Source: Fagopyrum homotropicum (taxonomy: Eukaryota > Streptophyta > Magnoliopsida > Caryophyllales > Polygonaceae). From it: a DNA stretch of 64,000 nt. The notes beneath the pieces were generated by a model. It was not told where the DNA came from. It did no database searches and was given only the letters and a program-made list of their open reading frames with translations. Made by a program: the position numbers and the translations under genes. Shown piece after piece: positions 11,625-21,395 of this stretch. The stretch spans positions 17,142,001-17,206,000 of the forward strand of contig BSWB01000008.1 of assembly GCA_033239125.1 (NCBI GenBank). The letters are read 5' to 3'. The first letter of the stretch is position 1. The number at the start of each line of letters is the position of its first letter.

Positions 11625-12245
11625 GAAGCCATGCTTCTGCCTTGTCTTTCAAAGAAAAAGAGAAACCTCACAATTTATGATTGTTAGATTCTAATCTAGC
11701 GGGTCTCAATGTTTCCATAAGAATTTCATAATTTTGTAAATGTAGATGAGGAGACTCCCCTGGGAATCCCCCAAATTGACTTTGGCGGATCATGGTGATG
11801 ATATTGGCGTGGAACTCATAATCATGGTCAGCGGGATTTCCAATGTTTATTCCAATGGTGCGGGTACATTGAGTCAGATTCATTCTTGTCCAAGCCTTTG
11901 TGGATCTTCCACAATCGGATCTGCTTTAACGTTTCTCACCGGAGGGTGAGGTGCCACAACTTGTGGAGGTGGTGGAGGGTTCGCTGCTTTGGGAGGTGGG
12001 ATTTCAACGCGGAAGTTTCCTCCTCTTTGAAGGAGTTGGTCTCTCATGTTGTTGTTGTTGTTCCAGTCCTCCAGTTGCGCTTGAAGTTCTTCCTCCCTTT
12101 CATGAGCTTCTTCTCTTATTTGACATGTATTGCTCTGCATCATTGCTCGTTGTTTTGCAGCCCTTAATTGTTCCAAGGCTCGATCCAACACAGTTTGGGG
12201 ATCTATTTCATCCATTCTTCTTTGACTAGCTTCTCTTGGCCTTCT
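11625..12245 (-). pseudogene. E gag fragment, copy 1
   Basis: Athila-like Gag, read on the minus strand. An N-terminal part of 111 aa (12215-11880) is rich in Glu/Gln with an Asn run and PPPPPQ. It is followed past a stop by the capsid start NLTQCTRTIGINIGNPADHDYEF and the HLHLQNYEILMETLRPARLESNN motif (11883-11668) shared with the Gag of C and G. A leader reading resembling ITHNNLEIIPYD extends upstream to about 12310. The fragment is cut at 11617, where copy 2 continues through the capsid. Confidence 0.8.
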
Positions 12246-12416
12246 TTGGATGGTTCTTTCCGGTTCTTAATCATAAGGAATGATTTCTAGATTGTTGTGA
12301 GTTATTCGCATAGAGCTCGAAAGGAAAGAGAATTCTTGCAAGCAAAACTACTAAAAGCAAATGATTAATAGAAAAATAAATCGCGTCTAAACTAGACAAC
12401 CAAAATACCGAAAACT

Positions 12417-12597
12417 TGTTCGCTCAAAAGTGTGTGTGCAAATAAGCTTTGAATATATACCAAGAATAAAAGCAAAAGCAAATCCGCAGTGTACGGATCA
12501 ATCGCAATATAAGCAAGTATTCTAGTGTCGATCTCAGGGACTTGGTGACATTAAGCGGTAAAGAAATCAAGCGGTAAAGAAATCTCCTACTCCATAT
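12417..12597 (-). repeat. E 5' LTR scrap, copy 1
   Basis: TGTTCGCTCAAAAGTG matches the inverted LTR end of this superfamily, followed by the conserved GTGTACGGATCAATCG and the phrase CAGGGACTTGGTGA. Only about 180 bp remain before an abrupt join to D integrase. The adjoining primer site is unrecognisable (ccaaaataccgaaaac). A 16-bp tandem duplication (about 12552-12585) is present here and absent in copy 2. Confidence 0.7.
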
Positions 12598-12791
12598 TGA
12601 AGCTGCGTTCAAGGTGGACACATCCGTACGTGATAGTTGAAGTTTACCCTCATGGCGCTGTGGATCTTTGTGATCCACAAGCGCACAAGGTATTTAAAGT
12701 TAACGGACAAAGGCTCAAGCCCTACCTTGAAGGTGTGAAGAATGATCCCATTTATGAAATGGTGCTGGAGGAGGCCCAAACAGAGAAGTAG
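12598..12791 (+). pseudogene. D integrase C-terminus, copy 1
   Basis: Last 64 residues of an Athila-like integrase: LRSRWTHPYVIVEVYPHGAV, then VFKVNGQRLKPYLEG, the usual C-terminal module. Everything upstream (gag to integrase core) is missing because the E LTR scrap is joined directly to it. The E scrap reads on the opposite strand, so this is a rearrangement junction, not a simple insertion. Confidence 0.85.
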
Positions 12792-13650
12792 GGTCCTTAC
12801 GTCGAGCCAACGACGTAAAACAGTGGCGCTGCTCGGGAGGCAACCCAAAAGAATAAGAAGAGGAGCTTCTGTCAAGAAAACTGCCCTTGTGGCTCATTGT
12901 CACTGCCCCTGCGGTGACACCCTTGCCCAGCGCCATACCCGGCGCTGGGCATGCGTCTACAACAACTCTGTCACCGCCCCTGCGGTGAAATCCCTACGCC
13001 CCTACGGCGGCCACTCTTGACATGCATCCCACGTGCCGCCCCCAGCACTGGGCCTGCGTCCCCCTCTTCCTTGTTACCGCCCCCCGGTGACAAGCCCCCT
13101 GCCCGGCAGGTTTACCCAGAAAAGAAAAAAAATTAGAAAACCCAAAAGACCCTACACCTACCCACCAACCCCTTTCTCTGTCCTCACCTACCACTCGTCT
13201 CTCCCAAATCTCTCCCTCTCATACGCCCTTGCGCCCCTGAACCTCTCGCCACACCACCCTTGCCCACGCCCCCTGTGCCACTTCACCGACGCCACCGCCA
13301 TGACTTCCGACGCCCCTGCACCCCCCTCTTCCTTCTCACAACCATCATCACCCTTAATCTCACAAACCTTCACCCTACTACACTCCTCCCCACCCTTCAC
13401 CACCAACAACCTCCTCCCTCCATTCTCCTTTACCTCCGGCGACATCTCCACTAGCCAGAAGCCACCGGAATGCTCCCCACCTCCACCACCTTCGTAGCTG
13501 TAAAGAATCGCCTCCTCCTATTCTCCCGCCCCTGCGCCTGCAAGCATCCGCCCTTATGCCTCACCGCCCCTGCGCATCTCAAATCCACCCATGTGGAAAT
13601 AGCAACAGAGGGTTCATCTCTTTCTCCAATTTCTAAACTTTCTGATTCCT
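12792..13650 (+). other. D spacer between integrase and env-like ORF, copy 1
   Basis: It begins with CGGGAGGCAACCCAA, a phrase common after integrase in Athila-like elements. It is then C-rich with repeated CCGCCCCTGCGGTGA words (12899-12918, 12970-12988 and others) and a Pro/Ser/Thr-rich open frame (13033-13497). The open frame is also free of stops in copy 2, but its composition follows from the C-richness, so I do not call a gene. Confidence 0.6.
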
Positions 13651-14700
13651 TTGCTTGATTACTTACAAGAAATGGAAGCCCAAAGAAAATACAAGATGTC
13701 CGAGATTGAGAAGACCCGCTACGGGATTGTGCAAGATCGGGATGTATATGCAATTCGGTTTTTGCACATTCCGACATTGGAGACGCTGGGCATGTTGGAG
13801 AGCATGCAATCCTTCCTCACCAACGCTGGGCTCGAGGACTTTCTGAAGAAGAGTGCTCCAACATATCCCAAGCTCAGCCGACAGTTCATAGCCACCTTCA
13901 ACATGGAGAAGGAGGATCACGTGTGTGATGGACTTTCCTTCAAGTTCAACAAGAAGAAGTATACACTTGACTTCCTCCAGGTGCAGGAGGATTTTGGGGT
14001 GACTCTCAACCCCTCCAAGAAATGGTGGGAGCCCATTCCTACCCCGGACCTTTGTGAGTTTTGGCAAGTGGCCACCAACTCCGAGTTTCATGTCGGGGGT
14101 GAGTATTCCAACAAACTTTCTCACCCCTGCTTGAGACTCCTCTCCAAGATCCTCATGATTGTCTTTTGTGGACATAAGGAGGAGAACAAGGTCACTCTTA
14201 AGGACCTTCTATTGCTCTATGCCTACCTACCGATGAGTGAGAAGGTGCCGGATTGGTCGTTCCTCTTCCTTACCGCTTCGAAGCGGATTAGGAAGAACGA
14301 GCCACGGGATATTGTTGGCGGCGGGGTGATCTCTTTGATTGCCGAACAGGCAATGGACCTTTCCGACCTCGAGTATGCGATGGCGGTCCCATTCTATACG
14401 GAAGGAAAGCTTCGAAGGTTCAAGCTCCTCAAGAGGGACGGGGAGAACCTATTTTGGCTTTCGTTTGCAGATGAGAGCCACATCACATACCTTCCATGGC
14501 CTCTTCTCTTTGGAGACGATCTCTCCGAGCTGTACATCCCGGCTGATCCATTTGTGCCGAGGCGGGCTCAGGCGGCCATTGTGGAGAGACATGCTGCGAG
14601 CTCCAGCCGGGCTCACTATGAGGACAACATGCCCATTTCGGATGATGAGGAGATGCCTACTACAACGGGTTATGACGGTCCCGAGCTTAGGAGCCTCTAG
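13651..14700 (+). CDS. D env-like / ATHILA ORF protein, copy 1 (split by C)
   Basis: A 349-codon frame lying after integrase, the position of the third ORF in Athila elements. Recognisable blocks: FLTNAGLEDFLKKSAPTYPK then RQFIATF (residues about 55-85), a YTLDFLQVQEDFGV block (about 110), and KVTLKDLLLLYAYLPMSEK (about 185), followed by an acidic tail. These match the order of blocks in plant ATHILA ORF proteins of unknown function. No signal peptide or clear membrane helix is visible, so a true envelope role is doubtful. TAG at 14698 is followed in frame by AQMAALTNQHQAWQ, which continues at 34751 beyond C. The start is uncertain. Confidence 0.75.
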   Translation: MLDYLQEMEAQRKYKMSEIEKTRYGIVQDRDVYAIRFLHIPTLETLGMLESMQSFLTNAGLEDFLKKSAPTYPKLSRQFIATFNMEKEDHVCDGLSFKFNKKKYTLDFLQVQEDFGVTLNPSKKWWEPIPTPDLCEFWQVATNSEFHVGGEYSNKLSHPCLRLLSKILMIVFCGHKEENKVTLKDLLLLYAYLPMSEKVPDWSFLFLTASKRIRKNEPRDIVGGGVISLIAEQAMDLSDLEYAMAVPFYTEGKLRRFKLLKRDGENLFWLSFADESHITYLPWPLLFGDDLSELYIPADPFVPRRAQAAIVERHAASSSRAHYEDNMPISDDEEMPTTTGYDGPELRSL

Positions 14701-14743
14701 GCTCAAATGGCTGCCTTGACCAATCAGCACCAGGCTTGGCAGA

Positions 14744-16509
14744 TATTCCCTCCAAACGGTGTGTGCAAGCTTTAAATTTATAACCCTAGATGTAAGCTTA
14801 AAACAAGGATGCGAACCCGTAGTGTACGGGTCAATCGTAGTAAAAAGCAAAGAATTCTAGGGGTCGACCACAGGGACTTAGTGAAACAAAGTTGGAATAG
14901 GTAAGATTTAGCAATTACTAACCACAAAGCAATTAAAACAGTCAAAGATGATAAAAGTCAATAAAGGAAATATGCAATTTTAGGGATTAAAGCATCTAGT
15001 TGTGGTTCCAACTCAAGATCTCAAGATAAGCGGACAAAGCTAAGGTTTTTGCAAAGGGAAGGTGTTACTAAAGTGGAATAGATCACCGGGTAAATCTCAC
15101 TACTCACTAATCCCAAACCGTAACTCCAATTACCGGGTAAGTCTCAAGGAATTAAGATAAAGAACTATAACCTCAAACAAACACACCACCTAAGGGAATA
15201 GAATCAACCTTTACCGGGTAAGTCTCAGGCTAACTCACAAAGATGGAATGAAAGTACAATCAAACCCCAATAAAAGATAAACCTTTATTATCTATACTTA
15301 TGATCTTAGGTAAACAAACAAAGGAATTACCGGGTAAGTCTCATCCTAGGCTTGCATTGAACCAGGAAACGTGTAATAAGGATAGGATTTGGCAAACTCT
15401 AACACTTAACTCTCAGTTTCGGATTAGATAAGTCACCTCGGTCAGCCAGATTCCACCCCGGCCGAGATGTTCATCGACTGAGCGAGATGCTTAGGGTTAA
15501 GGTAAAGACTCGAACTTTCAGGGTCCTACTGTGATTAAGATTATTCTATCATTGTTTTTCCCACAACCTTCAACCAATCACGCTAGAATCACACAAAGAG
15601 ATTAGCCACTCATCATCATGAAAGTATTAATCAAATATATGGGAAGAAAGAGAATAATTGAACAAGAAAACGTTAAGAAAAAGGCTTCAATAACTGAATC
15701 AATTATCAATTCACAAGCATTCCTTGGATATAAATCCAACAAGACAACAAAGAGGAAGGGAATCTAAGATGATCTTACAAAAACCCTTCAAAACCTATAA
15801 AAGCTATAGACTTTCTTCCTTCAACCTTCAAAAAGGTTCTTCAAATCTCCCAACTGGATTATGGCTACAGCGGTGTATAAAACACGATCGGTGGTATAGC
15901 ATGCGATTCGGTGTAAGCGGATGTCGGATTTGTGGGAAATCTGACCCTTTTTATAGGAAAATTACTCTCCAAAGATAAGATATCTTAAAAAGATCTCTTC
16001 CGATAAAAATAGGTAAAATATATGATCTATCATATCTTCTTCCTTCCAGGAACCCAGCCCAAAAATATAAGATCCTCTTTCCAAAGATAAAAGATCTCAG
16101 CCAAGAATAAAATATTCTCGCCGCATCCCAGGTGTTCGCCTCGGTCGAGTCGACTTCTCTGGATCACCTCGGTCGAGGTGAATCTGTAGTCAACCGAGGT
16201 GAATCATAACTGAATGTGAAATCTCTCAAATCTGGTGCAAAGTGAATATTTAATCCATGGCTATGCTTCCTGGATGTTTCCTTATGTTCCTGAATGTAGC
16301 TCCAATGACTCCTTAGCTCCTTTTGCTCATTTTTGATGCAAAACGTGCCATTTTACCTACGATTACAACAAAACTAGGTGTAGACCTCGATTCCCACAAA
16401 GGTAGATGAAATGGTAATATAATCACATAATATACATACAAACATGCAGATTGTTGAAGATAAAACGTCTAAACAAACCCCAAAATATAGACAATAATTC
16501 ATGCTATCA
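14744..16509 (-). repeat. C 3' LTR (left)
   Basis: Minus-strand start TGATAGCATGAATTATTG and end near GGAGGGAATA. It holds four CCGGGTAAGTCTCA-type repeats (15082-15099, 15129-15146, 15210-15227, 15326-15343), a TATA-like site (15949-15955, minus) and CACCTCG-GT-CGAGGTG (16165-16180). Diagnostic bases separate it from the right LTR and show which part of the copy 2 solo LTR came from it. Confidence 0.92.
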
Positions 16510-17961
16510 AAATACCCCATACTTAGTCCTTGCTTGTCCCCAAGCAAGTTCCGCATATAAAATACATGATAGAATGGATTATAAGTCATGGAAATCGAAG
16601 AAAAAGTCCTTCAAAACATTTTGATGGTGTGCTACAATCATAGATCACTCTAAGAGAATACTTCATGGAATTTAAAATCAAAACATGCTTAAAACATTTT
16701 ATAGATATAGGAAAGTTGTTCATCTTTGCATAAAATTATAGAATGCATAATAAATTATAATCATCGAAATTAATCATGTATAATCCAGTTTAAACCACTA
16801 AGTCAATCAACAAGCTCGAGGTCTCAAGGGCTTTCCAAAAGAAAGGTCAAGAAACGTGTAGGGTAGGGATGTATAGAAGGTAATGTGGCGCTAGAATCCG
16901 GGAAAAGGATAACTTCACTTTCACTTTGACTTCCAACATCTTCCACCAATAAGCTTTGCTTATTTCACACTTTTTCTTTTTTTTACTTTACTTTTTGGGA
17001 TGCATGGACAGAGGTGCACAATAACCGAAGCCTAGGAAATCAGCAATCATCAATTTCTTGCGATGCATCAAACCCTTGATGCACATACCATGACCCGTTA
17101 GGAATATCGCTCAATCCGACTTTGGCAAGACACAAACACCTGGCTATGTGAATGGTGCCGAGTTACTCATCATCATGATTGACTTCCCCAAACCTATTTA
17201 TTGCTTTCTAACACTTTCACTTCCAGTCAACTTCTCAACTTTTACTTCACTTGCTTTCACCACTTTGCTTGCTTCCAAATTCCCGGATAGGTAAAGGGAG
17301 GTAAAAATGTATATGAGGGGCTAAGCATGATCAAGAAGAAGAAGAGAGAAGAATGAATTGCCTTGGTCTTTCCAGGAAGAAAGTGAGAGAACTCATAATG
17401 CGGTGTCAACCTTCAAATTCAACATAATTTGGATAAAAACAAAGTATTAAACATGCCAAAAATTTCAAACAAAGCATTTAGCAACTTAAACATATCATAA
17501 AACCTTTCAAACACATAAAGATTTCAAAACCAGTCAGTAAACAAGATCTTCACTGAGATCATATCCAGATAAGAAGCACAAAACGTTTCGAAAACTCTCA
17601 GTTAAACCACCTCGGTCGAGGTGTTCTAGGTCAACAGAGGTGAAGCACCTCGTTCGGTCAGAACTGTCCCGGTCGAGGTCAAAACATTTTTTTTTGGTTT
17701 TTTTAAACCAGTTTTTGACGTTTTTCTCAATCAAATAACTTGTATGCATGCATGTAATCTCAGATAAAATCATAGAAGAAAAATGAAGCATAAATATCCG
17801 ATAATATCGAGTCATACATCACATAAGTCAAATAATACATAAACACCCCATACTTGGGACACATTGTCCCAGTGGGTCAAAATAAGTCTAAAGAAATAAA
17901 GTACTCACCGGACATAAAGCTGAGCTGCATAATAAATAAGAAAGAAAAATCCTGCAAGTTC
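16510..17961 (-). other. C 3' untranslated region
   Basis: Non-coding between the env-like remnant and the 3' LTR. On the minus strand it ends with hairpin CTTGCTTG-GGGA-CAAGCAAG (16548-16529) and the polypurine tract AGTATGGGGTATTT. It contains CACCTCGGTCGAGGTG (17608-17623) and related words. No ORF of note. Confidence 0.7.
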
Positions 17962-19382
17962 TCAATAATCCTGATCCGGTGGTGGTGGTGGTGGCATGTA
18001 CGGATACTGGGATGGGTCAAACGGATAACCCATAGTGTGCTGAAACTGGATCTCCATCATCCGGCGCTGATAGTGCTGCCTCTCTAGCATCTGATGAGTC
18101 CAGCGGTCGATCTGTCGGTGTTGGGCGGCAAATCTCTCACCGATCTCCACAGTAAGGGCAGCGTAAGAGTCTATCATCTGATCCGTCAGATCATCGATCC
18201 GACGGTGAGCCTTTGGATCTCTCTGTCGGCGTACCCTACGCCTAGCAGGTCGGACTGGTGATGCAGCCGGAGCGGTCTCAGTATCGTCATCATCTAAATC
18301 AATGACCGGCGTACTCGTCCCAGCAATATCAGTCCCTGTATCCATAGGAACTCCACCATCCCTGTCATCATCAGCAGTCTCCTCCTCTACCTCATCCTCC
18401 TCAGCTGGTGCAGCTGCTGCCTCTCTAGCATCCTCCATCAATGGGATCCAAGCAGTCTGCCAGTAGTGAGGATCATAAACTGAGAACTGGGGTGACCATC
18501 TGATCCCCTGTGGTGTAGTCGGCTCCCATGGCATGGCTACATACGGTGTAGTGAGTCTTCGGGGAACCAGAATCCGCCGATTGATCATCTCCTGAAGTCC
18601 TAGCAGCTTGACAGCCGCTACCATGGTACATGCGCTGAGATCCATATCCTGATAGCTCGCAATGTGGGTCACGATGCCCCCGCAGCAGATATCCCCCTTC
18701 GCCTTGGCCTTGATCATATGCAGATCCTCTACCAGCATCAAGCCAAAGTCTGGGATCCCTCCAGTCACCATGCAGTAAAGGCTGAAAAGCTCCCCTTGTC
18801 GGACCTTCTAGGGCGTCTCAGTACGCGCCAGAAGCGTCTCACTGAAAATACGGTGAGCTAACCTAAAGGCTAGGTGAAAAATAATGCGCTCCCTGGAGTC
18901 TCCAGGGCGCTATCTATCTGCGTGCTCAACTACATGAGCAATCTGACCCCAGAACTCCCTAGCTACAGCTCGGGAGGGAAAATCTATAGCAGTCGGAGCC
19001 GGAAAACCAAAGATGTCTCTCCAGTACTCTAAGGGAACTAAGAAGTTCCGGTTCATCACCCGGTACTTCACAGAACGCTCTGTGGGGAGGTAGGTGAAGG
19101 AGCTAATGAACTCCAAAGTAGGCCCTAAATAGGAAGGTGCACGGATCTCAGTAAACTAATCTAGCCCTACATTAAAATCATCCGTTTCAAATCTCCATCC
19201 ACATGGAGACAATCAAAAGATGAAATGTCTAGGAAGCGCGGTGCAATCACTGGACGGGCGGCAATACGGTCATAGTCGACCTGGTGTCTCTCGTGGATCA
19301 CCGGTTTATAAGGTCTAGAGGAAGAAGAAGAGGGGGAAGGGAAGGATCTGTCCGTCAGGACAAGCTGTCTATCTGAACTCAT
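17962..19382 (-). pseudogene. C env-like / ATHILA ORF protein, broken
   Basis: Three pieces read on the minus strand: 19382-19167 (Ser-rich, then RFLDISSFDCLHVDG), 19116-18910 (MNRNFLVPLEYWRDIFGFP), and 18771-17962 (IPDFGLMLVEDLHMIKAKAKGD, then VAAVKLLGLQEMINRRILVP, an acidic stretch and a basic helix, ending in a Pro run). They correspond in order to the D env-like ORF and to ATHILA ORF proteins. Stops near 19167, 18910 and 18810 and a frame change near 19130 disable it. A codon-rich LARTETP reading between the last two pieces shows the gap is only point damage. Confidence 0.75.
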
Positions 19383-20261
19383 CTCTCAACAAACTGTCAG
19401 ATCACCTCGGTCGGCTTGACACAACTCAAGAACACCTCGGCCGAGGCACATAACGACTGGACCGAGGCGAATAACTGCGCGAATGAATCTCTCAAAAATG
19501 CAGTTCTTTTCCCCCAAAATCACTACAACTGGTTCCTATGGGGTACTTAATCTATTTCTCAGCAAATGCAAGTGCAACCAAAGCCCAATTCGAAGCGAAA
19601 CAGTGAAGAGAACGAGATTAGGGTTTTTTTTTTCTTTTTTTGTTTTTTTTTTTGTTTTGTTTTTTTTTTTTTTTTTTCTGATTTTACCTCCAATCTGTCG
19701 ATTCGGTTCGTTTTTCTTGCAGATTGACGCTTGCACTGGGATCCTCTCCTTTCTTTGCAATTTGGAAGCAAGAATCGTCGAAAACGGGCGAAGAACGGCG
19801 AAACGAGGCGAGGAAGCTGCCGCGGTCGAGGAGAAGGTAAAGGAGGAGAGAGAATTTCAGCCCCCCTTTTATACCCTTTTCTGGAACTGCTGTCACCTCG
19901 GTCGAGGTGGTCTCGACTGGACCGAGGTGGTACGGACCGAGGTGGATCTTCAGAAACCCTAGTCGCCTCGGTTGCTCAAGAATTATCTCGGTCGAGGTGC
20001 TTTGACAACAACTGAGATGTGCCTCAGTCAAACTCCATCTTCTCAAATTCTCGAACTTCTGTCCTTCTAGTTATGCTCCTGGTTTGTACTCCTTCCTTAG
20101 ATGTCACCTGTTGTTTGTCTAGAACGCCAAAAACAAAACAAAGCAAAGCAAAAGCAAAACTATCTAAGCTAGACTAGAAAAAGGGAAAAGAAAGCAATAC
20201 CTTGGGTTGCCTCCCAAGAAGCGCTTGATTTAAGGTCGTTAGCTGGACCATAGTGCGTCTC
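19383..20261 (-). other. C spacer between integrase and env-like ORF
   Basis: No convincing ORF. It holds a T-rich tract (plus strand 19625-19678, A-rich in the element sense), several CCTCGGTCGAGG words (19894-19909 and near 19988), and a phrase CTTGGGAGGCAACCCAAGG beside the integrase stop that recurs in D. In Athila-like elements this interval may hold the leader or splice acceptor for the third ORF, but I see no proof. Confidence 0.6.
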
Positions 20262-21395
20262 TCAAACGAGGTATAGTGGTGCAACCTCCTCAACCGGAAC
20301 TTCCGGTTTGTATTTCTTAAGTCTATGACCATTGACCATGAATCTTCCGCTCGTTTTGCCCCATATTTCAACTGCACCATGAGGAAAAACATATTTCAAA
20401 ACATAAGGTCCAGTCCATCTAGATTTCAACTTACCTGGAAAGAGGCGGAGGCGGGAGTCGAAGAGTAGAACTAAGTCTCCTTCGTTAAGCTCCTTAGGGA
20501 TGATACGCTTGTCATGCCATTTCTTCGTCCTCTCCTTATAGATTTTGGCATTCTCATAAGCGTTCAAACGCAGCTCCTCCAGCTCATTGATATCCAATAG
20601 CCGCTTCCCGCCGGCTTCCTTAATGTCGAAGTTCAACCATTTGATCGCCCAATATGCTTTGTGTTCTAACTCAACGGGCAAATGACAAGACTTCCCATAT
20701 ACCAAATTATAAGGGGTGGTACCAATGGGAGTCTTAAATGCGGTCTTGTAGGCCCAAAGAGCGTCGTCCAATTTCATGGACCAATCCTTCCTCGTCCTAG
20801 AGACGGTCTTCTCCAAAATTGCTTTGATTTCTCTATTCGAGATCTCGACCTGTCCACTAGTTTGAGGGTGATAAGGGGTTGCTACCTTGTGGGTAACCCC
20901 ATACTTCGATAGAAGTGCCTTGAACTTCCGGTTGATGAAATGCGTTCCTCCATCGCTGATGATGATACATGGAGTTCCAAAACGTGGAAAGAAAGTCCTG
21001 TTTAAGAATTTCACAACCACCTTGCCGTCATTAGTGGGAGAAGCAATGGCTTCAACCCATCTAGAGACGTAATCAACTGCTATAAGAATATAGAGGTTTC
21101 CTCCGGAGGATGGGAAAGGTCCCATGAAGTCTATCCCCCATACATCAAAGATTTCCACCTCTTGAATGGTATTAAGTGGCATTTCATTCCTCCTAGATAA
21201 ATTTCCTGTTCTTTGGCATGCATCACAAGAGACAACAAACGATTGCACATCTTTAAATAATGTAGGCCAAAAGAAACCGGAACGTAATAACTTAGCGCAT
21301 GTCTTATCGGTGGTAGCATGTCCTCCACAAGGAAGTGAATGACAATGCCGTATGACGCTATTAATTTCATCTTCCGGAATGCATCTTCGAAGCAT
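20262..21395 (-). CDS. C integrase (intact frame)
   Basis: A 377-codon open frame. The zinc-binding N-terminus is present (HCHSLPCGGH near residues 17-26, CDAC at 57-60). The DDE catalytic triad is present: Asp in GIDFMGPF (about 89), Asp in IISDGGTHF (about 148), Glu in SGQVEISNREIK (about 183). The C-terminal module reads KLKSRWTGPYVLKYVFPHGA. The enzyme would join element cDNA to host DNA. The preceding ORF overlaps it and runs out of frame at about 21400, so one frameshift now separates protease from integrase. The listed start lies inside the original polyprotein. Confidence 0.9.
   Translation of the reverse strand: MLRRCIPEDEINSVIRHCHSLPCGGHATTDKTCAKLLRSGFFWPTLFKDVQSFVVSCDACQRTGNLSRRNEMPLNTIQEVEIFDVWGIDFMGPFPSSGGNLYILIAVDYVSRWVEAIASPTNDGKVVVKFLNRTFFPRFGTPCIIISDGGTHFINRKFKALLSKYGVTHKVATPYHPQTSGQVEISNREIKAILEKTVSRTRKDWSMKLDDALWAYKTAFKTPIGTTPYNLVYGKSCHLPVELEHKAYWAIKWLNFDIKEAGGKRLLDINELEELRLNAYENAKIYKERTKKWHDKRIIPKELNEGDLVLLFDSRLRLFPGKLKSRWTGPYVLKYVFPHGAVEIWGKTSGRFMVNGHRLKKYKPEVPVEEVAPLYLV

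Larger units (their letters stand above)
11617..14743 (+). repeat. Segmental duplication copy 1, left part
   Basis: Nearly identical to 43551-46646. Contents in order: E gag (-), E LTR scrap, D integrase tail (+), D GC-rich leader, D env-like ORF. The copy continues after C at 34746. Similarity begins at the word TAAAGACT (11617 and 43551) and the flanks to the left differ completely. Confidence 0.92.

Noticed and set aside
13033..13497. A 154-codon Pro/Ser/Thr-rich open frame on the plus strand, also open in copy 2
   Set aside because: It lies in a strongly C-rich tract where several frames on both strands are open. It has no domain, and the two copies differ by a length change. Treated as spacer.
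13651..14700. The D ORF as a true viral envelope gene
   Set aside because: No signal peptide, cleavage site or membrane anchor was recognised; only the position after integrase recalls env.
15082..15343. Regularly spaced repeats suggesting a CRISPR-like array
   Set aside because: Only four imperfect copies at uneven spacing, inside a plant LTR and repeated in every related LTR.
19536..19771. Lys-rich ORFs on the minus strand
   Set aside because: They come from the long T/A tract at 19625-19678 in the C spacer.
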